From Streptomyces formicae (GTDB lineage Bacteria; Actinomycetota; Actinomycetes; Streptomycetales; Streptomycetaceae): a stretch of 64,000 nucleotides of DNA. Each line of letters starts with the position of its first letter. Position 1 is the first letter of the stretch. Positions 15,563 to 23,147 of the stretch are shown piece by piece. The translations under genes and the position numbers were made by a program. Location: positions 5,022,001 through 5,086,000 of the forward strand of contig NZ_CP071872.1 in the NCBI RefSeq assembly GCF_022647665.1. Direction: 5' to 3'. The notes below the pieces were generated by a model. It was not told the origin of the DNA, did no database searches, and was given only the letters and a program-made list of their open reading frames with translations.

Positions 15563-15606
15563 TACTACATCTGTAGTGAACATCGACGGTACTACAGATG
15601 TAGTAG
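15563..15606. promoter_or_regulatory. Paired palindromic operator between FAD monooxygenase and TetR gene
   Basis: Two copies of ACTACAnnTGTAGT occur, at about 15564-15577 (centre TC) and 15591-15604 (centre GA), 13 bases apart. Each is a self-contained palindrome, and the two copies are mirror images. They cover the space where both divergent promoters must lie. The TetR product is the obvious ligand-controlled binder, although TACAnnTGTA also resembles BlaI/CopY operators. Confidence 0.85.
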
Positions 15607-15648
15607 CGGCGGTGGGTGTCAGTAGGTTGTCCCCATGAGGTTGTCCCG

Positions 15649-16236
15649 ATGACCGCACGCACCACCGCTCCCCGCTCCGAGCTGATCGCCGATGCCGCCC
15701 TGGCCCTGCTCGCGGAGCGCGGGATGCGAGGGCTCACGCACCGGGCGGTGGACGAGCGGGCCGGACTCCCCCAGGGCTCGACGTCCAATCACGCCCGCAC
15801 CCGGCAGGCGCTGCTGGAGGCGGCCGTACGCCGGCTCGCGGAGCGCGAGGCCCAGGTGCTCACGCCGGCCGAGATGCCGGTCCCGCAGGGCGGCACGCCG
15901 GACCTGACGGACGCGCTGGCCCTCGCCCTGCACCGCTATCTCACCGAGCACGGCGCGCTGCTCGTGGCCCGCTACGAACTGGCCCTGGAGGCCACGCGCA
16001 GGCCCGAGTTGCGCGCGTACTACGACCGCACCGGCGCCGCGTTCCGCGAGCCGCTGGTGGCCCTGATGGCCGGGGCGGGCTCCGCCGAGCCGGAGCGGCA
16101 CGCGCTGTCGCTGGTGGCCTGGTGCGAGGGGCTGATGTTCTCGTGCGCCGTGGGGTCGTACCACGCCTCCGTGCCGACCAGGGCCGAGCTGCGGAAGGGG
16201 TTCGGCGAGCTGCTGCGCGGACTGCTCGGTGGGTGA
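15649..16236 (+). CDS. TetR-family regulator
   Basis: This 195-residue regulator has the N-terminal HTH (ELIADAALALLAERGMRGLTHRAVDERAGLPQGSTSNHARTRQALLEAA, about residues 9-58) and an all-helical ligand domain. GSTSNH replaces the usual G.lY.HF at the recognition-helix end, as in the subset of TetR proteins acting on aromatic or flavin-enzyme genes. ATG 15649 has GAGG eight bases upstream. It is divergent from the FAD monooxygenase across the paired operator and presumably represses both directions. Confidence 0.87.
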   Translation: MTARTTAPRSELIADAALALLAERGMRGLTHRAVDERAGLPQGSTSNHARTRQALLEAAVRRLAEREAQVLTPAEMPVPQGGTPDLTDALALALHRYLTEHGALLVARYELALEATRRPELRAYYDRTGAAFREPLVALMAGAGSAEPERHALSLVAWCEGLMFSCAVGSYHASVPTRAELRKGFGELLRGLLGG

Positions 16237-16278
16237 ATTCCCTGGCGGGGACGGGCTCGCGTGGCAGAGGATCGGGCG

Positions 16279-16791
16279 ATGACGACGACTGAACGCACCA
16301 TGCCGCCCACCCTCGCCGGCGAGCGCGCCATGCTGGAGGGCTGGCTCGACTTCCACCGGGAGACCCTCGCCGTGAAGTGCGCCGGGCTCGACGACGAGCA
16401 GCTGAGGGAGAGGGCCGTCCCACCGTCGGAGCTCTCGCTGCTCGGTCTCGTACGGCACATGGCGGATGTCGAGCGCACCTGGTTCCGCCGGGTCCTGGCC
16501 GCGGAGGACGCCCCGCCGCTGTACTACAGCAAGGAGGACCCGGACGGTGAGTTCCACCTGACCGGCGAGGACACCTGGGAGGCGGCACAGGGGGCCTGGC
16601 AGGCGGAGATCGCACGCGCCCGCGAGCTGGCCGCGTCGCGGTCCCTGGACGACCGGGCGGCCGGCACCAACACCAGCGGGGAGCCGTTCAACCTCCGCTG
16701 GATCTATGTCCACATGATCGAGGAGTACGCCCGGCACAACGGGCACGCGGACCTGCTCCGGGAGCGGATCGACGGCTCGACGGGATTCTGA
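16279..16791 (+). CDS. DinB-family protein (DUF664 type)
   Basis: This 170-residue four-helix protein shows the DinB layout: LLGLVRHMADVERTWFRRVL (first His about 57) and RWIYVHMIEEYARHNGHADLLRERIDG (His about 145, 153, 156). The three His sites bind a divalent metal. Some members are bacillithiol- or mycothiol-dependent transferases, which would fit an actinomycete, but the reaction is not shown. ATG 16279 has AGAGG upstream; a GTG at 16261 in frame is less likely. Confidence 0.85.
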   Translation: MTTTERTMPPTLAGERAMLEGWLDFHRETLAVKCAGLDDEQLRERAVPPSELSLLGLVRHMADVERTWFRRVLAAEDAPPLYYSKEDPDGEFHLTGEDTWEAAQGAWQAEIARARELAASRSLDDRAAGTNTSGEPFNLRWIYVHMIEEYARHNGHADLLRERIDGSTGF

Positions 16792-16811
16792 CCGTCCCCC
16801 GCGCCGGCGCG

Positions 16812-17285
16812 TCACTCCCTCGGCAACTGCCGGTCCAGCCGCGCGATCGCCGCCCGGACGCCGTCCCCGTACCCGTCGTCGCCGAGGGCGTCCGACGCCG
16901 CACGGGCGCGCTCCAGGTGGGCGCGCGCGGCCTCCGGGCGGTGCAGCTTCGCATAGTCCGCGGCCAGGTTCAGATGCAGCGAGGGGTACATCCCGCGGAC
17001 CGCGGCCGCCGCGTCGTGCCGCGCCAGGCGCGCGTCGGTGAGCACCTCGGCCGCCGACAGCGCCCGCAGGTCCCAGGCGAGTTCGTCACCGGGGTCGTCC
17101 TGGCTGTCCGCCATGTAGTGGGCGAGGGTGCAGCGGTGCAGCGGGTCGCCGTCCTCGCCGATCTGCTCCCACAGCCGGCCGAACCTGTTGCGCGCCTCCT
17201 CGCGGTCACCGGCGTGGAGCAGCATGACTGCCTGCCCGATCCTCGTCATGACGGCGTCGTCCGACGTCTCCCGCTGCTCCGTCAC
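16812..17285 (-). CDS. Tetratricopeptide-like helical protein
   Basis: This 157-residue protein contains repeated helix pairs: GQAVMLLHAGDREEARNRFGRLWEQIG, then LHRCTLAHYMAD, then SLHLNLAADYAKLHRPEAARAHLERARAASDAL. The last block is a clear TPR-like unit. Such proteins are protein-interaction scaffolds; many Streptomyces copies are annotated only as hypothetical. It converges with the DinB gene and stands alone. Confidence 0.72.
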   Translation of the reverse strand: MTEQRETSDDAVMTRIGQAVMLLHAGDREEARNRFGRLWEQIGEDGDPLHRCTLAHYMADSQDDPGDELAWDLRALSAAEVLTDARLARHDAAAAVRGMYPSLHLNLAADYAKLHRPEAARAHLERARAASDALGDDGYGDGVRAAIARLDRQLPRE

Positions 17286-17412
17286 CGCGGCCTCCAGCCC
17301 TTCGGTCGCCTGATCGCTCCGGTTCGCGTGAGCACGACGCTAGCCGCCGCCACCGGCAATCCGGCACAGGCTCGGACGGGGGCCCGGGCCTGTCAGCCGG
17401 GTGCGCGAACGC

Positions 17413-18096
17413 TCAGCCGAGATCGGGGATGCGCCAGTCGACCGGCTCATGGCCCTGGGCGGCCACGGCCTCGTCGATCTGCGTGAACGGCCGGGAGCCG
17501 GAGAACTTCTTCGCCGAGAGCGGCGACGGGTGGGCGCCCTTCACCACCACATGGCGCTCCTCGTCGATCAGCGGCAGCTTCTTCTGGGCGTAGTTGCCCC
17601 AGAGGACGAAGACCGCCGGGTCGGGCCGTGAGGCCACCGCGCTGATCACGGCGTCCGTGAACTTCTCCCACCCCTTGCCCTTGTGGGAGTTGGCCTCGCC
17701 CGCCCGCACCGTCAGCACCGCGTTGAGCAGCAGGACGCCCTGACGGGCCCACGGCATCAGATATCCGTTGTCCGGCACGGGGTGGCCCAGCTCCTCCTGC
17801 ATCTCCTTGTAGATGTTGCGCAGGGAGGGCGGGGTCCTGACGCCGGGGCGCACCGAGAAGCACAGGCCGTGGCCCTGGCCTTCGCCGTGATACGGGTCCT
17901 GGCCGAGGATCAGCACCTTGACCCGGTCGAAGGGCGTGGCGTCCAGCGCCGCGAAGACCTCCTCGCGCGGCGGGTACACCGGCCCCCTGGCGCGCTCGTC
18001 CTCGACGAAGTCGACGAGCTCCTTGAAGTACGGCTTCTGGAGCTCATCGCCGAGGACGCCGCGCCAGGACTCGGGCAGCATGTCGGTGTCGGTCAC
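17413..18096 (-). CDS. ung: Uracil-DNA glycosylase
   Basis: This family-1 enzyme removes uracil from DNA and starts base-excision repair. The catalytic water-activating loop GQDPYH is at 65-70 (Asp67), and the HPSPLS minor-groove loop is at 189-194 (His189). LLLNAVLTVR and VLWGNYAQKK are also conserved. The 227-residue length is normal. The GTG at 18096 has GGAGG eight bases upstream. The promoter region holds three spaced TCTCGATC-like repeats (about 18117-18142) of unknown meaning. Confidence 0.95.
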   Translation of the reverse strand: MTDTDMLPESWRGVLGDELQKPYFKELVDFVEDERARGPVYPPREEVFAALDATPFDRVKVLILGQDPYHGEGQGHGLCFSVRPGVRTPPSLRNIYKEMQEELGHPVPDNGYLMPWARQGVLLLNAVLTVRAGEANSHKGKGWEKFTDAVISAVASRPDPAVFVLWGNYAQKKLPLIDEERHVVVKGAHPSPLSAKKFSGSRPFTQIDEAVAAQGHEPVDWRIPDLG

Positions 18097-18168
18097 GTCA
18101 ACAACCTCCGGTATGCGATCGGTTCTCGATCGGCTCTCGATCACAGAACCTACCCGCGGCCACTGACA

Positions 18169-18215
18169 ACGGCCGCCGCAGGGGACGGGATCACCCGCTC
18201 CCCTGCGGCGGCCGT
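18169..18215 (-). terminator. Perfect 17-bp stem-loop after the binding-protein gene
   Basis: ACGGCCGCCGCAGGGGA at 18169-18185 pairs without mismatch with 18199-18215, leaving a 13-base loop. It lies 20 bases past the lipoprotein stop and before the ung promoter, so it should terminate the lipoprotein transcript. There is no U-tract. Confidence 0.85.
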
Positions 18216-18235
18216 CACCGCCCTGCGACCGGTCG

Positions 18236-19819
18236 CTACCAGCTGGCCTTCCGATGGAGCTCCCACACCTGCATGATCGTCTGCGGGTCCATGGCGCGCT
18301 CGCAGCCGGCGATCTCCTCGCTGGCCGCGATGTGCAGCTTGCCCTGCCACAGCGGCAGCAGTCGGACGTCCTCCACGAGGACCTCCTGGGCCCGCTCGAA
18401 CTGCTTGGACACCGCCCCCGCGCCCCGGTCGGTCTCCCGGCGCGACAGGGTGAGCTGCTCGGCGATCTCGGCGCTCTCGTACGGGGTGCTGAGCGCGTTG
18501 TTCTTGCCGACGAACGGAGCGATGAAGTTGTCCGGGTCCGGGAAGTCGGGGAACCAGCCACGCCCGAAGACCGGGTACTTTCCGTTCTTGTAGCCCTCCT
18601 GGAAGTCCTTCCAGGGCTTGCCCTGCAGTGTGATCTTGAACAGCTTCGAGGCGTCCAGCTGCCGCTTGAGCTCGGCGAACTCCCGGGCGGTGGCGGAGCC
18701 GTACCGGTCGGTGGTGAACCAGAAGGTCAGCTCGACCGGCTCGTCGATGCCGGCGTCCTGGAGGATCTCGCGGGCCTTGTCGACGTCCGGGTCGCCGAAG
18801 GTGTCGAAGAAGCTGGTCGTGTGGCTGGCGATGCCCTTGGGGATCATCGAGTAGAGCGGCTCGGCCGTGCCGGAGTAGACCTGCGAGACCAGCGCCTCAC
18901 GGTCCACGACCTGGGCGATCGCCCGGCGCACCGGCAGCTTGGCGGCCGCCGGGTCCTTGGGGTTGAAGACCAGGTAGCGGATGTCGGAGCCGACGGTCTC
19001 GACGACCTGGAGGCCCTCGTTCTCGGACTTCTTCTCCTGCAGCGCCGTGACCTCTTCCGCGGTGAGACCACGGTTGGTGACGTCGATGTCCTTGCCCTTG
19101 AGGGCGCTCACCATCGCTTCGGAGTCCTTGAAGTACCGGATGGTGACCGCCTCGTTCTTGCGGTCGGCGAAGCCGTTGTAGCTCGCGTTCTTCTTCAGCA
19201 GGGCCTCGGAGCCCTCGGTGTACGACTCCAGGGTGTACGGGCCCGAGCCGGTCAGCTTGCCGTCCTCGCGGAGCTTGTCGAGCGGGTACTCGGCGGGGTC
19301 GACGAGGGACATCGCGGGCGTGGCGAGGATGAACGGGAAGGTGGCGTCGGCCTTGGTGAGCCGGAAGGTGACCGTCCGGTCCCCTTGCGTCTCGACCCCG
19401 CTGAGTGAGCCGAGCAGTCCGCTGGGACCGCCGTTCACATTGATCTTCAGGATCCGGTCGACGGTGTGCTTGACGGCGGCGGCGTCCAGCTTGTGACCGT
19501 TGGAGAAGGTGAGGTTCTCCCGCAGCTTGCACTGGTATGCCGTATTGGTCGCGTCGGTGAACTTGCAGTTCTCGGCCGCATCGGGCTGCGGGCTCGTACT
19601 GCCGGTGGGGAAACTCAGAAGTGTCTGGAACACATTGCGGTACAGCTCCCAGGAGCCGTCCCACGCCGCGGCAGGATCGAGTGTGCTGGGCGCACTCGTC
19701 GTGCCCACAACCACTGGCTTGGCACCCTCGGCGTCATTGTCCGAAAACAGACCGCATCCCGCCACCAGGGATATGGACGCAAGGGCTGCAGCCGCCCGCA
19801 GCATCGTCCGGTTGAACAC
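18236..19819 (-). CDS. Peptide/opine-type ABC substrate-binding lipoprotein (SBP_bac_5)
   Basis: This 527-residue lipoprotein has a signal peptide ending in the lipobox LVAGC (Cys22). Family landmarks are VGTTSAPSTLDPAAAWD near the N-terminus, NLTFSNGHKLDAAAVKHTVDRIL, and GRGWFPDFPDPDNFIAPFV near the C-terminus. It would capture oligopeptides or related solutes outside the membrane. No permease or ATPase genes adjoin it, so it is an orphan that must use another system. The GTG at 19819 has AGGAG nine bases upstream; a GTG six bases earlier is too close to that site. Confidence 0.9.
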   Translation of the reverse strand: MFNRTMLRAAAALASISLVAGCGLFSDNDAEGAKPVVVGTTSAPSTLDPAAAWDGSWELYRNVFQTLLSFPTGSTSPQPDAAENCKFTDATNTAYQCKLRENLTFSNGHKLDAAAVKHTVDRILKINVNGGPSGLLGSLSGVETQGDRTVTFRLTKADATFPFILATPAMSLVDPAEYPLDKLREDGKLTGSGPYTLESYTEGSEALLKKNASYNGFADRKNEAVTIRYFKDSEAMVSALKGKDIDVTNRGLTAEEVTALQEKKSENEGLQVVETVGSDIRYLVFNPKDPAAAKLPVRRAIAQVVDREALVSQVYSGTAEPLYSMIPKGIASHTTSFFDTFGDPDVDKAREILQDAGIDEPVELTFWFTTDRYGSATAREFAELKRQLDASKLFKITLQGKPWKDFQEGYKNGKYPVFGRGWFPDFPDPDNFIAPFVGKNNALSTPYESAEIAEQLTLSRRETDRGAGAVSKQFERAQEVLVEDVRLLPLWQGKLHIAASEEIAGCERAMDPQTIMQVWELHRKASW

Positions 19820-19939
19820 GTGCACACGCTCCTCGTTCAGCCATGGGTCGGCGAACCATACCGCAGTGCACCGCCGGATCAACGGGGAGGTCCAGCGGGG
19901 CACTTGAGGCAATCCTCTGCCATTCGGGCACAAACCGGA

Positions 19940-20707
19940 TCAGTGCACTCCGGCATTCAGGAAAATACCGCCGTCGACGACAAGTGTCTGTCCGGTGATC
20001 CAGTCCGACTGGTCGGAGGTGAGAAAGGCCGCGGCGCCTCCGATGTCCTCGGGAACACCGAGCCGGCCGAGCGGATAGGCCGCGGCGGCCTCCGCCTCCC
20101 TGCCCTCGTAAAGCGCTTCGGCGAACCTCGTTTTGATCACGGCGGGGGCGATGGCGTTGACCCGGACTCGCGGGGCGAATTCATGCGCGAGCTGCAGGGT
20201 CAGATTGACCATGGCCGCCTTGCTCATGCCGTACGCCCCGATGAAGGGGGACGCGGAGACTCCGGCGATCGACGCGATGTTCACGATCGCACCGCCGTTC
20301 TCCTTCTGCCATGCCTTCCAGGTCTGCTGGGCGAAGCCGAGCGCCGAGATCACGTTCGTCTCGTAGACCTTGCGGGCGACACCCAGGTCGAGTTCGGCGA
20401 TGGGTCCGAAGACCGGGTTGGTGCCGGCGTTGTTGACGAGGAAGTCGACACGGCCGAACGCCTCCATCACCCGCTCGACGGCGGCCGCCTGGTGGGCCTC
20501 GTCATGGGCCTTGCCCGCGACGGCGATCACCCGGTCGGCGCCGAGCTGCTCGACGGCCTCCTTGAGCGCGTCCTCTCCGCGCCCGGTGATGCAGACGCGG
20601 TCACCGCGGGCGACGAGCGCCTCGGCGACGCCGTAGCCGATGCCCCGGCTGGCGCCCGTGACGAGGGCGACCTTGCCGGACAGCGGGGGAAGTTCCTTCG
20701 TGGTCAT
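19940..20707 (-). CDS. SDR-family oxidoreductase
   Basis: This 255-residue short-chain dehydrogenase has the NAD(P) motif TGASRGIG (17-24), NNAG (92-95) and the active-site Tyr159-x3-Lys163 (YGMSK). The C-terminal LVVDGGIFL is standard. It probably reduces or oxidises a hydroxyl/keto group on a fatty-acyl or polyketide-like substrate. It lies 16 bases downstream of the next SDR on the same strand, so they form a two-gene operon controlled from the site near 21560. Confidence 0.9.
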   Translation of the reverse strand: MTTKELPPLSGKVALVTGASRGIGYGVAEALVARGDRVCITGRGEDALKEAVEQLGADRVIAVAGKAHDEAHQAAAVERVMEAFGRVDFLVNNAGTNPVFGPIAELDLGVARKVYETNVISALGFAQQTWKAWQKENGGAIVNIASIAGVSASPFIGAYGMSKAAMVNLTLQLAHEFAPRVRVNAIAPAVIKTRFAEALYEGREAEAAAAYPLGRLGVPEDIGGAAAFLTSDQSDWITGQTLVVDGGIFLNAGVH

Positions 20708-20723
20708 CTCTGTCGTCTCCGGT

Positions 20724-21485
20724 TCAGTTGAGCGGGCCGCCGGCGACGTACATGACCTGGCCGGACACGAATCCGGCGTCGTCGCCCGTGAAGAAGGCGA
20801 TGGCGTTCGCGACGTCCTCGGGACGTCCGACGCGCTGCACCGGGATCTGGGTGGCGGCGGCGGCCTGGAACTCCTCGAAGCCCATGCCCACGCGCGCGGC
20901 GGTCTGCGCGGTCATCTCGGTGACGATGAAGCCGGGGGCGACGGCGTTGGCGGTCACGCCGAACTTGCCGAGCTCCTTGGCGAGCGTCTTGGTGAAGCCC
21001 TGCAGACCGGCCTTGACGGCGGAGTAGTTGGCCTGGCCGCGGTTGCCCAGCGCCGAGCTGGAGGAGAGCGAGACGATCCGGCCGAAGCCCGCGTCGACCA
21101 TGTGCTTCTGGCAGGCCTTGGCCATCAGGAACGCGCCCTTGAGGTGCACGTTCATCACGGTGTCCCAGTCGGACTCGCTCATCTTGAAGAGCAGGTTGTC
21201 GCGGAGCACGCCCGCGTTGTTGACGAGGATCACCGGTGCACCGAGCTCGGCGGCGACCCGCTCGACGGCGGCCTCGACCTGGGCGGAGTCGGAGACGTCG
21301 CAGCCGACCGCGACGGCCTTCCCGCCGGCCGCGGTGATCTTCTCGACGGTGTCCTTGCAGGCCGCCTCGTCGAGGTCGAGTACGGCGACGGCACGGCCCT
21401 CGGCCGCCAGACGCACGGCGGTGGCGGCGCCAATGCCGCGCGCCGCACCGGTCACGATCGCAACGCGCTGCTCGGTGGTGGACAT
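20724..21485 (-). CDS. FabG-like 3-oxoacyl reductase (SDR)
   Basis: This 253-residue SDR is close to FabG: TGAARGIG (12-19), NNAGVLRDNLLFKMSESDWDTVMNVHLKG, active-site Tyr154-x3-Lys158 (YSAVK), and a tail ending YVAGGPLN. It should reduce 3-oxoacyl-CoA or -ACP with NADPH. ATG 21485 is preferred; GGAGAACC lies upstream and the frame further up is shadow sequence. The TetR-like palindrome in front suggests control with fatty-acid or steroid metabolism. It is the first gene of the SDR pair. Confidence 0.9.
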   Translation of the reverse strand: MSTTEQRVAIVTGAARGIGAATAVRLAAEGRAVAVLDLDEAACKDTVEKITAAGGKAVAVGCDVSDSAQVEAAVERVAAELGAPVILVNNAGVLRDNLLFKMSESDWDTVMNVHLKGAFLMAKACQKHMVDAGFGRIVSLSSSSALGNRGQANYSAVKAGLQGFTKTLAKELGKFGVTANAVAPGFIVTEMTAQTAARVGMGFEEFQAAAATQIPVQRVGRPEDVANAIAFFTGDDAGFVSGQVMYVAGGPLN

Positions 21486-21550
21486 GGTTGGTTCTCCTCG
21501 CCCTTGGATCCCGTTGGATGCGGCCGCCCGGCACGGCCCGGGACAATGAA

Positions 21551-21565
21551 TGAGCGACCGCTTAG
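21551..21565. promoter_or_regulatory. TetR-type palindrome upstream of the SDR operon
   Basis: TGAGCGACCGCTTAG is a near-perfect inverted repeat (arms GAGCG/CGCTT around ACC) 66 bases before the fabG-like start. Sites of this form are bound by TetR regulators of acyl-CoA genes in actinomycetes. No tetR gene lies nearby, so the regulator would be encoded elsewhere. Confidence 0.55.
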
Positions 21566-21647
21566 TACCTTCAGCAGACGAGACGCTAGAAGCCCTGGCA
21601 CCCGGTGTCAACGGCGGGCTTCCTCCGCGCGGCCCGCCGTACCCCGG

Positions 21648-22031
21648 TCAGCGCACCAGCACGTCCAGCAGATGCTCGACCTCGGCCTCGGGATCGGCGG
21701 TCAGTCCGGTGTGCACGGGACCGGGCTGCACGACCGTCGAACGGGGCGCGATCAGCCAGCGGAAGCGCCGTCCCGCATCGTCGCGCGCCGCCTGCCCGGC
21801 GGCGTCCCCGCCGCGGCAGACTCCCTCGACCGCGTGGAGCGCGGCCCGTACGCCCCGGACGTCCGCCCGGGGGTCCAGGGCCTTCAGCTTCGCCTCGTCG
21901 AGATACGTCCGGGCGGCCACGAAGGACTTGGCGCGGCAGTAGACCACCACGCCCGCGTTGAAGCACTCGCCGCGCTCGACGCGCGGGACGACGCGGAGCA
22001 CCGCGTATTCGAAGACGTCGCGCCCGCTCAC
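21648..22031 (-). CDS. DUF3037 protein, partner of the HipA-like kinase
   Basis: This 127-residue protein begins VSGRDVFEYAVLRVVPRVERGECFNAGVVVYC, the hallmark of DUF3037, and continues with KSFVAARTYLDEAKLKAL and RFRWLIAPRSTVVQ. The biochemical role is unknown. It is often found beside a small HipA-like kinase, as here. Its GTG overlaps the kinase stop by four bases, giving tight coupling and suggesting a two-component module. Confidence 0.85.
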   Translation of the reverse strand: MSGRDVFEYAVLRVVPRVERGECFNAGVVVYCRAKSFVAARTYLDEAKLKALDPRADVRGVRAALHAVEGVCRGGDAAGQAARDDAGRRFRWLIAPRSTVVQPGPVHTGLTADPEAEVEHLLDVLVR

Positions 22032-22876
22032 CGGTTCTCGTCCTTCTGCTTCGTGGGGTGCGGCCAGGGGGTGAGGTGGTCGGTCAGCCAGCCGGGGGCC
22101 TGCGAAGGGCGGGGCCTGGACGGCTCGTCGAGGGTGATCCGCTCGTGGATGCCGTCCGCCCGCGCCAGCAACGTCTCCACGTAGGCACGGCGCAGCGCGT
22201 CGGTCGAGTCGAAGCCGGGCTCGTCGACCAGCCACTCGTCGGGCACGTCGGCGGCCGCCTCGGTCAGCAGCTCCTCGGTGACGAGCGGGGCCAGCTCGGC
22301 CGCCGCGGCCTCGACGTCGGGACCGAAGGGCGCGAGGGCGTGGTCGGAGGCGTCGTACGGCTTGGCGGCGGATGCCCGCGCACCCGGCCAGTTGTGGTGC
22401 CAGATCATCGTGGCGCCGTGGTCGATGAGCCAGAGCTCGCCGTGCCAGACGAGCATGTTGGGGTTGCGCCAGGACCGGTCGACGTTGTTGATCAGCGCGT
22501 CGAACCAGACAACCCGGCCCGCCTCCCGGGCGTCCACCTCGTACGCGAGCGGGTCGAAGCCGATCGAGCCGGGCAGGAAGTCCATCCCGAGGTTGAGACC
22601 GCCGCTGGCCTTCAGCAGCTCCTGCACCTCCTGGTCGGGCTCGGAGAGGCCGATGACCGGGTCGAGCTGGATCTGCACGAGCTCCGGGACCCGCAGCCCG
22701 AGCCGGCGCCCGAGCTGCCCGCAGATGACCTCGGCGACCAGGGTCTTGCGGCCCTGTCCCGCGCCCGTGAACTTCATGACGTAGGTACCGAGATCGTCGG
22801 CCTCGACGATTCCCGGGAGCGAACCGCCCTCACGCAAGGGTGTGACGTAGCGGGTCGCCATGACTTCGGTCAGCAT
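22028..22876 (-). CDS. HipA-like serine/threonine kinase
   Basis: This 282-residue protein has the kinase core of HipA without its N-terminal subdomain. The ATP-binding Lys35 is in YVMKFTGAGQG. The catalytic loop NNVDRSWRNPN gives Asp133 and a metal-binding Asn near 138-140, and LIDHG gives Asp152. All key residues are present, so it should be active. HipA phosphorylates glutamyl-tRNA synthetase, but the target here is unknown. ATG 22876 is used; ATG 22861 in frame is possible. It is coupled to DUF3037 and lies next to an integrase remnant, which suggests a mobile toxin-type or defence cassette (inference). Confidence 0.83.
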   Translation of the reverse strand: MLTEVMATRYVTPLREGGSLPGIVEADDLGTYVMKFTGAGQGRKTLVAEVICGQLGRRLGLRVPELVQIQLDPVIGLSEPDQEVQELLKASGGLNLGMDFLPGSIGFDPLAYEVDAREAGRVVWFDALINNVDRSWRNPNMLVWHGELWLIDHGATMIWHHNWPGARASAAKPYDASDHALAPFGPDVEAAAAELAPLVTEELLTEAAADVPDEWLVDEPGFDSTDALRRAYVETLLARADGIHERITLDEPSRPRPSQAPGWLTDHLTPWPHPTKQKDENR

Positions 22877-22947
22877 TTTTCAAGGTCACCTGGCTCTCTA
22901 GCCTTACCATCCACGACCGACTGCCCGAGCAGTCCGTCAACGACGGT

Positions 22948-23046
22948 TCAACGACGGTGCGCCCCCTGCTCGCGGTTGCTCCCGGCCTCCGGCATGAAGT
23001 GAGCATAGTAACCGAGCGTGACAGCCGGCGAGGAGTGCCCGAGCGG
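22948..23046 (-). pseudogene. C-terminal remnant of a tyrosine integrase
   Basis: The minus strand reads PLGHSSPAVTLGYYAHFMPE and then a basic end before a stop. LGHSS...TLGYYAHF is the Box II end with the catalytic Tyr of tyrosine recombinases. Upstream in the same frame there is no domain, so only about 32 codons remain. It marks a lost element beside the HipA/DUF3037 pair. Confidence 0.75.
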
Positions 23047-23147
23047 CGCCGTGCCTGAACCCGGCGGCCAGGCATGCCCATTGCAGGCTTGTCGGTACGG
23101 ATCACGCTGCGGCATTCCACAGCTGGCCAGCGCCTCACATCCGGTCC

